Below are positions 1-8,026 of a stretch of DNA of 64,000 nucleotides, one piece after another. The stretch is taken from contig JAFYJV010000001.1 in the NCBI GenBank assembly GCA_017537965.1, positions 1 to 64,000 on the forward strand, in the 5' to 3' direction. Numbering within the stretch: the first letter of the stretch is position 1; the number at the start of each line of letters is the position of its first letter. The DNA is from Bacteroidales bacterium (lineage in GTDB: Bacteria > Bacteroidota > Bacteroidia > Bacteroidales > F082). A program made the translations under genes and the position numbers. The notes below the pieces were generated by a model. That model was not told where the DNA came from and searched no databases. It saw only the letters and a program-made list of their open reading frames with translations.

Positions 1-2
1 TG

Positions 3-473
3 AATAAACAGATTGCCAAGATGAGCGAGGCAGAACTTGCCGCGCCGTTCACCTTTGCCGCCGACCTGAAGAAATGCGGCGTGCGCTGGCAGAACGACTG
101 CTGCCTCCGCGACCTGCTGATTCACCTCCGCGAATGGCAGTTGCTGATGAGTACTTTCGTGCAGAATATCCGCGAAGGCCACCCGAAGGACTATCTTCCC
201 GACGAGTACCGCAAATGCTATCACGAGATGGATAAAATGATTGTGGAGAAGCATCAAAACACATCCTTGGAGGAAGCCAAAGCCCTCTTGCAACAGAGCC
301 ATGAGGAAATGCTTCCTCTGGCTGAGAGCTTCACGGAGGAGGAACTTTTCACCAAAGGCTATTACAAAGTCACCTATACCACCAGCATGGCGGCCTATTT
401 CCTGAGCATCACCCCCTACGGTCAGGCGGTGAAGATTCTGAAGACGCATCAGAAAAGCTTGAAGAAGAAATGA
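3..473 (+). CDS. ClbS/DfsB-family four-helix protein, 5' end cut by window
   Basis: The frame is open from base 3, so the true start lies left of the window; the second copy at 32797 shows about 27 residues are missing. Visible residues match the ClbS/DfsB (DUF1706, DinB-like four-helix) family: a conserved [13 protein letters not shown] helix, a [12 protein letters not shown] segment and the C-terminal [15 protein letters not shown] helix. Known members include ClbS, a colibactin self-protection hydrolase, but most members have no tested role, so only the family is claimed. The stop overlaps the ATG of the SMR gene at 470 (ATGA), which suggests coupled translation. By eye the sequence is almost identical to the copy at 32797-33330 up to that overlap. 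Confidence 0.8.
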   Translation, partial: NKQIAKMSEAELAAPFTFAADLKKCGVRWQNDCCLRDLLIHLREWQLLMSTFVQNIREGHPKDYLPDEYRKCYHEMDKMIVEKHQNTSLEEAKALLQQSHEEMLPLAESFTEEELFTKGYYKVTYTTSMAAYFLSITPYGQAVKILKTHQKSLKKK

Positions 474-793
474 ACTGGATCATCCTCATCATCGCAGGCC
501 TTTGTGAAACAGGCTTCGCATTCTGCCTTGGGAAAACCAAACTCACAGTCGGAACGGAATATTGGCTGTGGATTTCGGGCTTTGCTGCGCTCTATGTGCA
601 AAGTGCTGTGCTTTTGGCGAAAGCCACACAGACCATCCCCATTGGCATTGCCTATCCCGTCTGGACGGGCATCGGAGCCGTCGGGGCTGTGCTGTTGGGC
701 ATCTTCGTCTTTCACGAGCCAGCCACTTTCTGGCGAGTGTTTTTCCTCAGCACGCTGATTCTTTCTATTGTCGGGCTAAAAATCGTCGGATAA
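470..793 (+). CDS. SMR efflux subunit, SugE/Gdx-like
   Basis: This 107-residue protein has four hydrophobic segments, the usual SMR size. The first helix carries the essential glutamate (IIAGLCETGFAF, Glu13), and the signature P-[IV]-G-x-A-Y-P-V-W-T-G-I-G-A-V-G of the SugE/Gdx branch is clear around residues 58-73. Family members work as dual-topology dimers in the inner membrane and export guanidinium or small quaternary ammonium ions in exchange for protons. The ATG overlaps the ClbS stop. A paralogue lies at 17371. The substrate is inferred from the family only. Confidence 0.85.
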   Translation: MNWIILIIAGLCETGFAFCLGKTKLTVGTEYWLWISGFAALYVQSAVLLAKATQTIPIGIAYPVWTGIGAVGAVLLGIFVFHEPATFWRVFFLSTLILSIVGLKIVG

Positions 794-811
794 TCTTGGT
801 GTCAACACATC

Positions 812-848
812 TGCGACTCGGGCGCTGGCTTGGGTTGCGGAATTTTTT
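812..848 (+). terminator. Hairpin terminator-promoter repeat, copy 1
   Basis: Hairpin 812-840 (arms TGCGAC / GTTGCGG, loop region GCTG) followed by a run of seven T. It closes the ClbS-SMR unit. A TAGTTTTG box at 851-858 follows at once for the gene at 890. Confidence 0.75.
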
Positions 849-850
849 TG

Positions 851-858
851 TAGTTTTG
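851..858 (+). promoter_or_regulatory. -7 promoter box TAGTTTTG
   Basis: Matches the Bacteroidota -7 consensus TAnnTTTG, directly after the T-run of repeat copy 1 and 32 nt before the ATG at 890. Confidence 0.6.
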
Positions 859-889
859 CTGCCATAATTGGATTGCAAATTAGATTATC

Positions 890-2512
890 ATGCTTGAAAT
901 GAGAAGATGTTTTCTGCTAATCATATTGTTTTTCAGCACATTGTGTATGCTTTCACAAGAAACACTGTTTTCCCTTCCTGACAGTCTGCAAGTACTACTG
1001 CAAGAAAACAACAAGGCAGACGAAAAAAGACTCGAGGCTTTGAAAACAGTGATTAATACCTTGCAAGCCCATGAGCAATATCAACTATCAAAGCCTTATA
1101 CAAATGAGTTGGAAGAATTGTCCAACACGTTGAACGACAATTATTTTCAAACACTTTCAATCTACTACAAAGGCTGTATCGAGCTTTGGGACGGTCATTT
1201 TGACAAGGCTTTCGAATTGCTCCAAATGTCAAGAGAAAAAGCTTCGGCATTGGTGGAAAACGAGAAAAGCAACATTCTGAAAGTCAAGATTCAAATCGCT
1301 TTAGGTGCTTATTATTTCAAAATGAAGCAGTTGCCAAAGGCTTATCAGTGCTACCAAGAAGGCATTGAAATCAACAAGGACCTGGGTAAAGCCTCTTTCC
1401 AATACACACTTGAAAGCAACTTGCTTGCCATTTACAATCAACTCGGCCATAAAGATGACATTTTAGCTATCGGTAAGGACATGCTTGACAACCCGGCTTA
1501 TGCCAATTACAATAAATACATGGTTTATTTTATGATGGCGCGGTGCTATCTTGATGAACGACTTTACAACACAGCGGAACAGTGTTTTGATAGCGCTTTG
1601 GTGTATTCGCAAAGTAATGTCAATTCGGCATGGGTGTATCTGTATCGCGGCATTATCGACAACAATCTTGAGAAATACGACCAGGCTATCGGCAATTTCA
1701 ACGAAGGGCTTCTTGCCCTTAACGATGCAAACAACTGTGAAATTGAGTCCAATTTATTGGTTAACAAAGGCTTGTCGTATGCCAGGCAAAATGAATACGA
1801 CAGTGCTTTGTTCTTTATTGACAAAGGCATTGCGGAAGCCAAGGAATTCCCTTATATCCAAAGCAACGGATACAATTACAAATGCGAAATTTTATATCAA
1901 ATCGGTAAATATCAAGAATATGCGGAAAGTTCGATGCTGCTTAAAGCTATCGATGACACATTGAACGCAACGAAAGATTTAAGTAGGCTCCAGCAACTTG
2001 AATTGGAACATCAGTTCAATGTTGCGAAAGAAAAAATGGAGCAGGCTCAATTGGTCAAGGATATGCAGCAACAAAGGCATAGGCTCATCTTGTATTTCGT
2101 TATCATCTTATTGGTTTTTACCGCATTGACGGTTGTGCTGTTATTGAAAGTCAGATTGAAAGACAAACAGTTGAAAGAAGAGACCCTTGCCAGAGAACTC
2201 GACCAACGAAATCGGGAATTGACTGCCAAGTCGTTGGTGGAAAACCAAGGAAAGGTTTCGAAGGATTTCGACTATTACTTCACTCAAACCCATCCCGATT
2301 TTTACAAGAACCTCAGCCGAGACTTCCCTGACCTTACGCCATACGAAACCCATCTTTGCGCTTACATTCGACTGAATCTTAGCACCAAAGAAATTGCCGC
2401 AATATGCGGTATAGAACCTTCAAGCGTAAAAATGGCGCGTTATCGCTTGCGGAAATCCCTTGGCATCACTGATTCTGACACCGATTTGGTTGTGTTTCTT
2501 TCAAAGTACTGA
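890..2512 (+). CDS. TPR sensor-regulator with membrane helix and C-terminal HTH
   Basis: The protein has 540 residues. It starts with a signal or anchor helix (RRCFLLIILFFSTLCML), continues with about six TPR-like helical pairs (roughly residues 40-380), a transmembrane helix near 397-418, a charged coiled coil and a C-terminal LuxR-like helix-turn-helix (TKEIAAICGIEPSSVKMARY, about 498-517). This TPR-TM-HTH layout is common in Bacteroidota, where the TPR part is thought to sense on the outside and the HTH part to act on DNA. The next gene encodes a secreted T9SS adhesin, and two 14-bp direct repeats lie between them, so local control of that gene is likely. An in-frame ATG at 899 is an alternative start. 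Confidence 0.75.
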   Translation: MLEMRRCFLLIILFFSTLCMLSQETLFSLPDSLQVLLQENNKADEKRLEALKTVINTLQAHEQYQLSKPYTNELEELSNTLNDNYFQTLSIYYKGCIELWDGHFDKAFELLQMSREKASALVENEKSNILKVKIQIALGAYYFKMKQLPKAYQCYQEGIEINKDLGKASFQYTLESNLLAIYNQLGHKDDILAIGKDMLDNPAYANYNKYMVYFMMARCYLDERLYNTAEQCFDSALVYSQSNVNSAWVYLYRGIIDNNLEKYDQAIGNFNEGLLALNDANNCEIESNLLVNKGLSYARQNEYDSALFFIDKGIAEAKEFPYIQSNGYNYKCEILYQIGKYQEYAESSMLLKAIDDTLNATKDLSRLQQLELEHQFNVAKEKMEQAQLVKDMQQQRHRLILYFVIILLVFTALTVVLLLKVRLKDKQLKEETLARELDQRNRELTAKSLVENQGKVSKDFDYYFTQTHPDFYKNLSRDFPDLTPYETHLCAYIRLNLSTKEIAAICGIEPSSVKMARYRLRKSLGITDSDTDLVVFLSKY

Positions 2513-2538
2513 TGTTCAATATCTAATACATGATGTAG

Positions 2539-2584
2539 ACCTTATGTAGCCCCTGTGTTTTGGGTTGTAAACCTTGTGTAGCCC
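2539..2584 (+). promoter_or_regulatory. Two 14-bp direct repeats, putative activator sites
   Basis: ACCTTATGTAGCCC at 2539-2552 and ACCTTGTGTAGCCC at 2571-2584 differ at one base and start 32 bp apart (about three helical turns). They sit immediately upstream of the promoter for the gene at 2664 and just after the TPR-HTH regulator. Confidence 0.55.
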
Positions 2585-2592
2585 GTTAAAAT

Positions 2593-2624
2593 TTTGCCGT
2601 CGTTTTTCATCCATAGTATTTTTG
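2593..2624 (+). promoter_or_regulatory. Promoter TTTG-N20-TATTTTTG
   Basis: A -33 TTTG at 2593-2596 and a -7 TATTTTTG at 2617-2624 with a 20-nt spacer fit the Bacteroidota promoter. The ATG at 2664 follows 40 nt later. Confidence 0.6.
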
Positions 2625-2663
2625 CATCGCGATTTTGCAACACAACCTAACACAAAGAGAAAA

Positions 2664-4982
2664 ATGACGAAAAAAACACTCATGGCTTTATTAGTTGCCA
2701 CAATGATGGGCGCAACAACGTTAATTGCGCAAGATGTAATGATCGAAGAGGATTTCAGCCTGATGACAGCTGGCTCCGAAGCATATCCAGACGGAACCAA
2801 CATCGCCGGTCCGGATTACTACATTGACTCTGCCTATACGCATCTTCCTGGTTGGACTGCTTCACACGCATACCAAGCAGGAGGCACCTGCTGTCTTAAC
2901 AATCCCACTTCGGCATTTATCAGCACACCGGAAATGGAAATGACAGGAATGGTGCATCTTTCACTGAAAGCACGAATGAAGAACACCTCACCAAACCAGA
3001 CCATGATGTATGTGCTGATGGCAACTAATCCATACGAACCAGTGCTGATCCAATACACTGGATGTTACATTAACCACGATTGGGCGACTTACGAGTTTGA
3101 CCTTGACAATCCTGAAACGGAACCTGTTTTCATTCAATTTTACTGTTACTGCGAATGGTTTATTGATGATGTGGTGGTCACGAGAGAACTGAATTTCTGT
3201 CCTGCTCCTAAAGCCCATGAAGCCACCGATTACACCATGCAAGGCTTCACTGCCAGTTGGAAACCTGTTGATATAGCCGATGAATACATGTTCTCATTAT
3301 ATAAAAAGGAGTTCTATGGTCCGGAAATCGTTTCGGAAATCGAATATTTTGACGGGATCAACCACAATGGTCAATGGATTGACATCATGAACCCAAATTA
3401 CCCTGAAGGTTGGACCATCAATCTTGATGCGGGCGACAAACGTCAAGTTGTTTCGGGCGATTGCGTCAGCGAGCCAACCGCCTTGTGCATGGATGCCGAA
3501 GGCGACACCATCATTCTCCCATATAATGGTGGCCGCATGATGGAGTCGAATGTTTATCTTAAACTCCTTGAATACAACCCAAATACCGATGATGCCGACT
3601 TGATCTTTTTGGGTAAGATGGGTGACACTTGGCAGGATCTCGGATTGTTCTTTGCTGATTGGTGGTCGTACCAAAACCACGGCAACGAATGGTTCCGCGC
3701 CAACATCATCGAAGGCATTCAAGAATATGAGCAGTTTGCTCTTGCCTATTCAGGTCAAGGTACGGTTTGGGCACTTGACAACTGGGACTATCAGACCACC
3801 CAAGCCTCAACGGAAGAATTTGTCATTCAAGACTTTGTGTTGACCGATACCATATATAGCATTACCGACCTTGACATAAGCAAGGATTACTACTATTATG
3901 TAAAAGCGCGCAATAGCGAATATACTTCTAAAAAATCAAACATTGTGAATTGCTTCGGATTGTGTGCGCCTGTTGTTCTTGATGCGACTGGCATTTCCGA
4001 AGATGCCTACACCGCCAACTGGGAGCAGCATCCGAAAGCCGACAAATACCTTGTTTACAATTATTATGTTCATACCGCAGGGAGCAACGAACCGGAACAT
4101 GTTGTTCTTCACGAGGATTTCTCTAAAGTTACCAACACAGCTACTCCAGAGAACCCTTATTTCCTTGAAAACCATGGCTATTGCAACCTCGATGAATATA
4201 CGACTGCACCTGATTGGTGGGCTTATTGTGGCATTCTTGCCAATGGAATGCTTGGCGCAGGCGACGACGGTCAAACCCTTGGAATGCTCTGCACCCAAGA
4301 GATGTGCCTCAACAACGCTGCCACCTTCAAGGTGAAAGTGACCATGTACGGCGAGGAAGACATGGTAGTCGTATTCGACGCTTCCAACGACACCCAATAT
4401 GCACAATTTGAACAAACTGGTTTACAGACATTTAGTCTTGAGTTTACCACTGGGCGAGAAAGCGCACACGAAAGGTTGAAAATCCATGCTCTTTCGAGTT
4501 CCAATTTCCTGATTGATGACATTGTGGTCACACAAGACCTTACTGTAGGAGACCAAGTGTTCCATCTCCTGGATTGGCGGCGGCCCGAAGGCGAGATTGA
4601 AAACGTGACCTTCGATAATTTAGAGCAAAACTACCAAATGCATTATGCATACGACATTGTGGCCATGCATACAGCTTTCGGTGACGATTACAAGTCGGAA
4701 CACTCGGACATGGTTTTCGTTGAAGTTCCCTTGAATATCAATGATACACAAGATGAACAAATCTCAGTCTATCCTAACCCTGCCAACGACAAGTTAGTCA
4801 TTGCTGGTGATATCGAGTCGATTGAACTCTTCGACATGACGGGCCACTGCGTGAAGTTTGTGCAGACCTCTGCCTTGCAGACTTCCATTAACACCGCTTC
4901 GTTTGCCGAGGGGCTTTATCTCCTGAAAGTCACAGCCAAGGACGGCTCAGTGATGAATCAGCGGATTGTGGTGGAGCATTGA
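2664..4982 (+). CDS. Secreted choice-of-anchor J / fibronectin-type protein with T9SS sorting domain
   Basis: The 772-residue product starts with a clear signal peptide (MTKKTLMALLVATMMGATTLIAQ). ATG 2664 is chosen because an upstream in-frame ATG-like extension lies before the promoter and carries no signal sequence. Two cleaved-adhesin (choice-of-anchor J) regions are visible: one near residues 25-185, the other around 480-635, each ending in a FLIDDIVV or WFIDDVVV strand. Fibronectin-like stretches (FTASWKPV, YTANWEQH) lie between them. The C-terminus (ISVYPNPANDKLVI to the end, about 700-772) is a type A T9SS sorting domain, so the protein is exported and probably held at the cell surface. 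A binding or adhesion role is inferred. Confidence 0.8.
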   Translation: MTKKTLMALLVATMMGATTLIAQDVMIEEDFSLMTAGSEAYPDGTNIAGPDYYIDSAYTHLPGWTASHAYQAGGTCCLNNPTSAFISTPEMEMTGMVHLSLKARMKNTSPNQTMMYVLMATNPYEPVLIQYTGCYINHDWATYEFDLDNPETEPVFIQFYCYCEWFIDDVVVTRELNFCPAPKAHEATDYTMQGFTASWKPVDIADEYMFSLYKKEFYGPEIVSEIEYFDGINHNGQWIDIMNPNYPEGWTINLDAGDKRQVVSGDCVSEPTALCMDAEGDTIILPYNGGRMMESNVYLKLLEYNPNTDDADLIFLGKMGDTWQDLGLFFADWWSYQNHGNEWFRANIIEGIQEYEQFALAYSGQGTVWALDNWDYQTTQASTEEFVIQDFVLTDTIYSITDLDISKDYYYYVKARNSEYTSKKSNIVNCFGLCAPVVLDATGISEDAYTANWEQHPKADKYLVYNYYVHTAGSNEPEHVVLHEDFSKVTNTATPENPYFLENHGYCNLDEYTTAPDWWAYCGILANGMLGAGDDGQTLGMLCTQEMCLNNAATFKVKVTMYGEEDMVVVFDASNDTQYAQFEQTGLQTFSLEFTTGRESAHERLKIHALSSSNFLIDDIVVTQDLTVGDQVFHLLDWRRPEGEIENVTFDNLEQNYQMHYAYDIVAMHTAFGDDYKSEHSDMVFVEVPLNINDTQDEQISVYPNPANDKLVIAGDIESIELFDMTGHCVKFVQTSALQTSINTASFAEGLYLLKVTAKDGSVMNQRIVVEH

Positions 4983-5012
4983 CATCGCTACTAATGAAAA
5001 AAATAAACACAT

Positions 5013-5046
5013 CCGCATCTCGGGCGAAGGCTTGGGTTGCGGAATT
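5013..5046 (+). terminator. Hairpin terminator repeat, copy 2
   Basis: Hairpin 5013-5042 with only a short T-run (AATTTT). It lies between the T9SS gene and the convergent ferredoxin gene, whose stop is at 5047. There is no promoter box after it, as expected for a convergent gap. Confidence 0.7.
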
Positions 5047-5868
5047 TTAAATCCAAGTCTCTTCCAGAATATCGCCTCTGATACCGATGACAACCTTCTT
5101 GACGGGCACTTTACGTGAGGCTTGCTCGACGGCCATCTTAGCTAATTGTAGCAGTCCGCCGCAGCAGGGCACTTCCATGATTACCACTGTAAGTGTGTTG
5201 ATCTTGGCATCGTCAATCATCTGACGGAGTTTGTCCACATACGACTCTTTGTTGCTGTCGAGCTTCGGGCAGGCGATGGCCAAACGACGACCGTGCAGCA
5301 GCTTCTGATGGAACACGGCGTTGGCATAGGCCGTGCAGTCGGCGGCAAGAAGCACGTCGGCACCATGAAACACTTCGGCCTGCGGGTTGAGCAGATGCAG
5401 TTGCACTGGCCAGTGCGTGAGCTGTGAGGGCATCTCTGCGGCACTTGCTACGGCTACCGGGGCATCGAACACCTGTTGTGCCGATCCAGGACAACCGCCA
5501 CCATGCAGCACATTCATGGGATTGAAAGGGATGTTGTGTTCCTTCAGGTACTGCACTCCTTGTTGGAATAGCTGTTTCTCTCCATGGTCGTGCAGATGGC
5601 GGAGGTGCGCCTCGATGACCTTGGTGCCTTGCGGCACAAGTCGCTCCATGGTGGCCACCTCGTCGTAGGGTTCCGCCTCGCGTTGTTCGATGCTGATGGC
5701 ACCCGTTGGGCAGTCGCCGATGCAGGCACCCAGTCCGTCGCAATACAGTTCGCTGACCAGATGAGCCTTGCCGTCGATCAGTTGCAGGGCACCTTCGTGG
5801 CAGCCCTTGGTGCATTGGCCGCAGCCGTTGCACAGTTCCTCGTTGATGGTGATGATGTCTCTTTTCAT
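5047..5868 (-). CDS. Two-cluster ferredoxin-type 4Fe-4S protein
   Basis: This 273-residue protein begins with two 4Fe-4S motifs: Cys13-x2-Cys16-x2-Cys19-x3-Cys23 and Cys43-x5-Cys49-x3-Cys53. A longer domain follows with a conserved GGGCPGS motif and a CCGG motif. ATG 5868 is chosen because the upstream part of the open frame overlaps the promoter region. Similar proteins are often encoded beside hybrid cluster protein genes and are taken to donate electrons during nitrosative or oxygen stress; hcp itself is not in this window. A Crp/Fnr-type palindrome centred 36.5 bp upstream of its -7 TTTG suggests control by the regulator at 7274-7885. Confidence 0.8.
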   Translation of the reverse strand: MKRDIITINEELCNGCGQCTKGCHEGALQLIDGKAHLVSELYCDGLGACIGDCPTGAISIEQREAEPYDEVATMERLVPQGTKVIEAHLRHLHDHGEKQLFQQGVQYLKEHNIPFNPMNVLHGGGCPGSAQQVFDAPVAVASAAEMPSQLTHWPVQLHLLNPQAEVFHGADVLLAADCTAYANAVFHQKLLHGRRLAIACPKLDSNKESYVDKLRQMIDDAKINTLTVVIMEVPCCGGLLQLAKMAVEQASRKVPVKKVVIGIRGDILEETWI

Positions 5869-5924
5869 GACAATTGTGTTTTTTAATGTCGATGCAAAGA
5901 AAGGAAGGTTTTGTAAGAGACGAC

Positions 5925-5938
5925 GTAACAAATGTTAC
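5925..5938. promoter_or_regulatory. Crp/Fnr-type operator, leftward promoter
   Basis: GTAACAAATGTTAC, a near-perfect 14-bp palindrome. Its centre is 36.5 bp from the G of the leftward TTTG (TTTCTTTG on the minus strand, 5902-5895). That places it near -41.5, the class II activator position. Confidence 0.7.
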
Positions 5939-5971
5939 ACAGCGCGTTTTTTTCTAACTTTTTTGTCCTGT

Positions 5972-5985
5972 GTAACAATTGTTAC
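5972..5985. promoter_or_regulatory. Crp/Fnr-type operator, rightward promoter
   Basis: GTAACAATTGTTAC, a perfect 14-bp palindrome. Its centre is 36.5 bp upstream of the G of TATTTTTG (6008-6015), the same geometry as the leftward site. It belongs to the operon starting at 6062. Confidence 0.75.
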
Positions 5986-6007
5986 GCTCCAACTTTTCCA
6001 TTTGGTC

Positions 6008-6015
6008 TATTTTTG
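6008..6015 (+). promoter_or_regulatory. -7 promoter box TATTTTTG
   Basis: Bacteroidota -7 consensus ahead of the DUF2249 gene. The usual -33 region is occupied by the operator at 5972-5985, consistent with an activator-dependent promoter. Confidence 0.65.
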
Positions 6016-6061
6016 TGGCATCAAAGCAAAAGTAAACCTTAAAAACATAGGAGGACAAATC

Positions 6062-6745
6062 ATGAGTTACAACGATTGGAAAGACAAGACCGCCGGTTTC
6101 AAGAAGATTGACGTGCGCGACGTGCAGGGAAACTTCTTCCCTGGACTGAAGATGCAGGCCACCAAGATGGCTGTGGGCGAAGGCATGGAAATCATCCAGA
6201 GCTTCGAGCCGATTCCGCTTTACGAAGTGTTTGAAGACCTGGGCTTCGAGCATTATTCCGAGAAGGTGGCCGAGGCTGAATACCACACCTTTTTCTATCG
6301 CACGGTGATGAAGCAAGCAGAGAAAGACATCCCGATGCGTCCTTACGCCCTCACCAACATGGCGATGATCGATGACGACTTGGCGCAGACCGCCGTCAAC
6401 TTTTGGGACTTGACATGGAACGACAACCGTCGTCACCTGCCTTACGAGATGCGCCTGTTGCTCTCGCTGACCAACGCCGTCGGTGCCGGTCGTATGCGCC
6501 AAGCCTCGCGCGAACTGGTGAAGGCCTACATCCACGGCCTCGATTCCGCCGCCTTGGACGATGTTTTCGAGCTGCTCGCCTGGAACCAAGGTATCGGCTA
6601 TTTCAGCTCTGAAATTGGTCCTTCCACGCTGTTCCAAGCCTACAAGACCATCAAGCAGATGGAGAAGAAAGGCAACAGCCGCGATGAAATCATCGAGGTG
6701 CTGAAAGAGAAGTTTACAGAGAAGAACCCGGATGTAAAAGTTTAG
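6062..6745 (+). CDS. DUF2249-like protein of the Fnr-linked redox cluster
   Basis: The product has 227 residues. Residues about 10-80 (KIDVRDVQGNFFPGLK to HTFFYRT) resemble DUF2249, a small domain often found with hybrid cluster, DUF1858 and nitric-oxide-related proteins. The rest is helical and not assigned. The start is marked by a strong AGGAGG site at about 6051-6056, unusual for this phylum. It is the first gene of a run with DUF1858 and a ferredoxin, downstream of a Crp/Fnr palindrome. A role in nitrosative or redox stress is inferred from context and not shown by sequence. Confidence 0.6.
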   Translation: MSYNDWKDKTAGFKKIDVRDVQGNFFPGLKMQATKMAVGEGMEIIQSFEPIPLYEVFEDLGFEHYSEKVAEAEYHTFFYRTVMKQAEKDIPMRPYALTNMAMIDDDLAQTAVNFWDLTWNDNRRHLPYEMRLLLSLTNAVGAGRMRQASRELVKAYIHGLDSAALDDVFELLAWNQGIGYFSSEIGPSTLFQAYKTIKQMEKKGNSRDEIIEVLKEKFTEKNPDVKV

Positions 6746-6804
6746 AGTTTAGAGTTCAGAGTTTAGAGTCAGTTTTGAAGTTTAGAGTATAAAGTTTATA
6801 GTTG
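6740..6804 (+). repeat. Short tandem GTTTAGA-type spacer repeat
   Basis: Tandem variants of AGTTTAGAGTTTAGAGTTC and AAGTTTATAGTT fill the gap between the DUF2249 and DUF1858 genes. This belongs to the A/T/C-rich spacer repeats found in several other operon gaps in this window. Confidence 0.7.
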
Positions 6805-6846
6805 TAAGGCTGTCACACTGTGGCAGCCGCAAAAAAAGCAGCAATT

Positions 6847-7074
6847 ATGGAAATGGAAATCAACAAAGAAACCAAATTATCCGACCTCATCGCCCAATAT
6901 CCGTGGCTGAAAGAGGAAATGGCAAAAGTGAACGAGAAGTTCAAGATGCTCAACTCACCCTTCGGCAAGATCATGATGGGCAAGGCTACCATCGCCGAGA
7001 TGAGCAAGAAATCCGGCATGGAGGCAGAAGCCATCATCGGAAAGATCAAAGAACTGATTTCAAAACACCAATAA
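6847..7074 (+). CDS. DUF1858 domain protein
   Basis: A 75-residue helical protein with the DUF1858 pattern: TKLSDLIAQYPWLKEEM, the hydrophobic NSPFGKIMMGKATIAEMSK segment and a short C-terminal helix. DUF1858 proteins (hybrid-cluster-associated redox disulfide family) usually sit next to DUF2249, ferredoxin or hcp genes, as here. This copy has no cysteine, so a redox-disulfide role is doubtful. ATG 6847 is preferred over an upstream non-ATG extension; ATG 6853 is also possible. The ferredoxin ATG follows 13 nt after its stop. Confidence 0.7.
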   Translation: MEMEINKETKLSDLIAQYPWLKEEMAKVNEKFKMLNSPFGKIMMGKATIAEMSKKSGMEAEAIIGKIKELISKHQ

Positions 7075-7087
7075 AAAGGAGTTAACC

Positions 7088-7270
7088 ATGAAGTACCATG
7101 TAAATGACAATTGCATCGGCTGTGGGCTTTGCGAGTCCATTTGCCCCGAAGTGTTCAGCATCCAAGGTGATGTAGCCGTAGCCATTGAAGGCGATGTGCC
7201 GGAATCGGCGCTTGCCGCTGCAGCAGAAGCCAAGGAAAGCTGTGCTGTAGGTGCCATTGAGGAGGTGTAA
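7088..7270 (+). CDS. Small 4Fe-4S ferredoxin
   Basis: This 60-residue protein is a monocluster ferredoxin: Cys-x2-Cys-x2-Cys-x3-Cys-Pro near the N-terminus (CIGCGLCESICP) and a single distant cysteine (ESCAVGAIEEV), as in Clostridium/Thermotoga type [4Fe-4S] ferredoxins. An AAGGAG site lies just upstream. It ends the Fnr-linked operon and probably carries electrons for the neighbouring redox proteins. Its stop is 3 nt from the stop of the convergent regulator gene. Confidence 0.85.
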   Translation: MKYHVNDNCIGCGLCESICPEVFSIQGDVAVAIEGDVPESALAAAAEAKESCAVGAIEEV

Positions 7271-7273
7271 ATC

Positions 7274-7885
7274 CTATTTCCTTCTCTCAATTCCCCTATC
7301 CGTCCGTTCCAGCACACCTTCATCTTGAAGATCAGCTATGAGGCGACTGAGCGAGGGTCGGGCCACACCGAGCATCTCGGCGGCCTCGGCCACATTGGTG
7401 ATGGCTCCGTGCTGACGGATGTAGTCCAACACGCGGTCGCGAAGGCTCTTCACGGCGAAGCTCCTGACCTTGCCGCTGAGGAAATGGCTACGGTCGGAAA
7501 GGATTTCGAGGAACTGCTTTAGTACCTCGGGATGTGCCGTCATAAACTTGAAGAACGCCTCGCGATGGATGTACCACACTACACCGTCGGTCATCATCGT
7601 GACCTCAACGGGGATGGTGTGATTTTTGGCAAACAGAAATGCAGGTGCCAGGATCATCGGTGCCTGCATTCTTTCTATCACCACTTCTTTCCCGCTTTGC
7701 GCACCCATGCGCGACTCGACGGTGCCCTCTGCAAGCAGCATCAGCCAGTCGCAGGTGTCGCCCACGCTGACGACCCTATCGCCAGTCTTGTATTCCTTGC
7801 GGCGATAAGGCAGGGAAAGCAGTTCTTGCAGCATTTCCTCGGAACAAGAGGAAAACAATTCGAATCGTTGAAGCTCTTTAATCAT
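7274..7885 (-). CDS. Crp/Fnr-family regulator
   Basis: The 203-residue protein has an N-terminal cyclic-nucleotide-like beta barrel (about residues 10-125) and a C-terminal winged HTH (ITNVAEAAEMLGVARPSLSR, about 160-179). It lacks the N-terminal cysteine cluster of true FNR, with only isolated cysteines near residues 14 and 41, so it fits the HcpR-like group that senses nitrosative stress better than an oxygen-sensing FNR. The ATG at 7885 is chosen because the -7 box TACCTTTG (7914-7907, minus strand) overlaps the upstream TTG extension. Likely targets are the two palindromes at 5925 and 5972. The link to those sites is inference. Confidence 0.8.
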   Translation of the reverse strand: MIKELQRFELFSSCSEEMLQELLSLPYRRKEYKTGDRVVSVGDTCDWLMLLAEGTVESRMGAQSGKEVVIERMQAPMILAPAFLFAKNHTIPVEVTMMTDGVVWYIHREAFFKFMTAHPEVLKQFLEILSDRSHFLSGKVRSFAVKSLRDRVLDYIRQHGAITNVAEAAEMLGVARPSLSRLIADLQDEGVLERTDRGIERRK

Positions 7886-7975
7886 GATGGTGGCTTTATT
7901 TGCCTGCAAAGGTAAGTATTTTCATGTTGGCACAGTCGAAACGACAAAGGATTGTGAGAACGATTAGTGTATTAT

Positions 7976-8014
7976 CCGCAATTTGGGCGCAGGCTCGGGT
8001 TGCGGATATTTTTG
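7976..8014 (+). terminator. Hairpin terminator-promoter repeat, copy 3
   Basis: Hairpin 7976-8005 with a broken T-run (ATATTTTTG). It lies upstream of the GNAT gene, and TACCTTTG (8015-8022) follows directly. The upstream gene is divergent, so here the element mainly supplies the promoter or blocks upstream reading. Confidence 0.7.
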
Positions 8015-8022
8015 TACCTTTG
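8015..8022 (+). promoter_or_regulatory. -7 box TACCTTTG, near-leaderless start
   Basis: The ATG of the GNAT gene at 8027 starts five bases after the G of this box, so the transcript should start at or very near the start codon. Confidence 0.65.
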
Positions 8023-8026
8023 CCAC

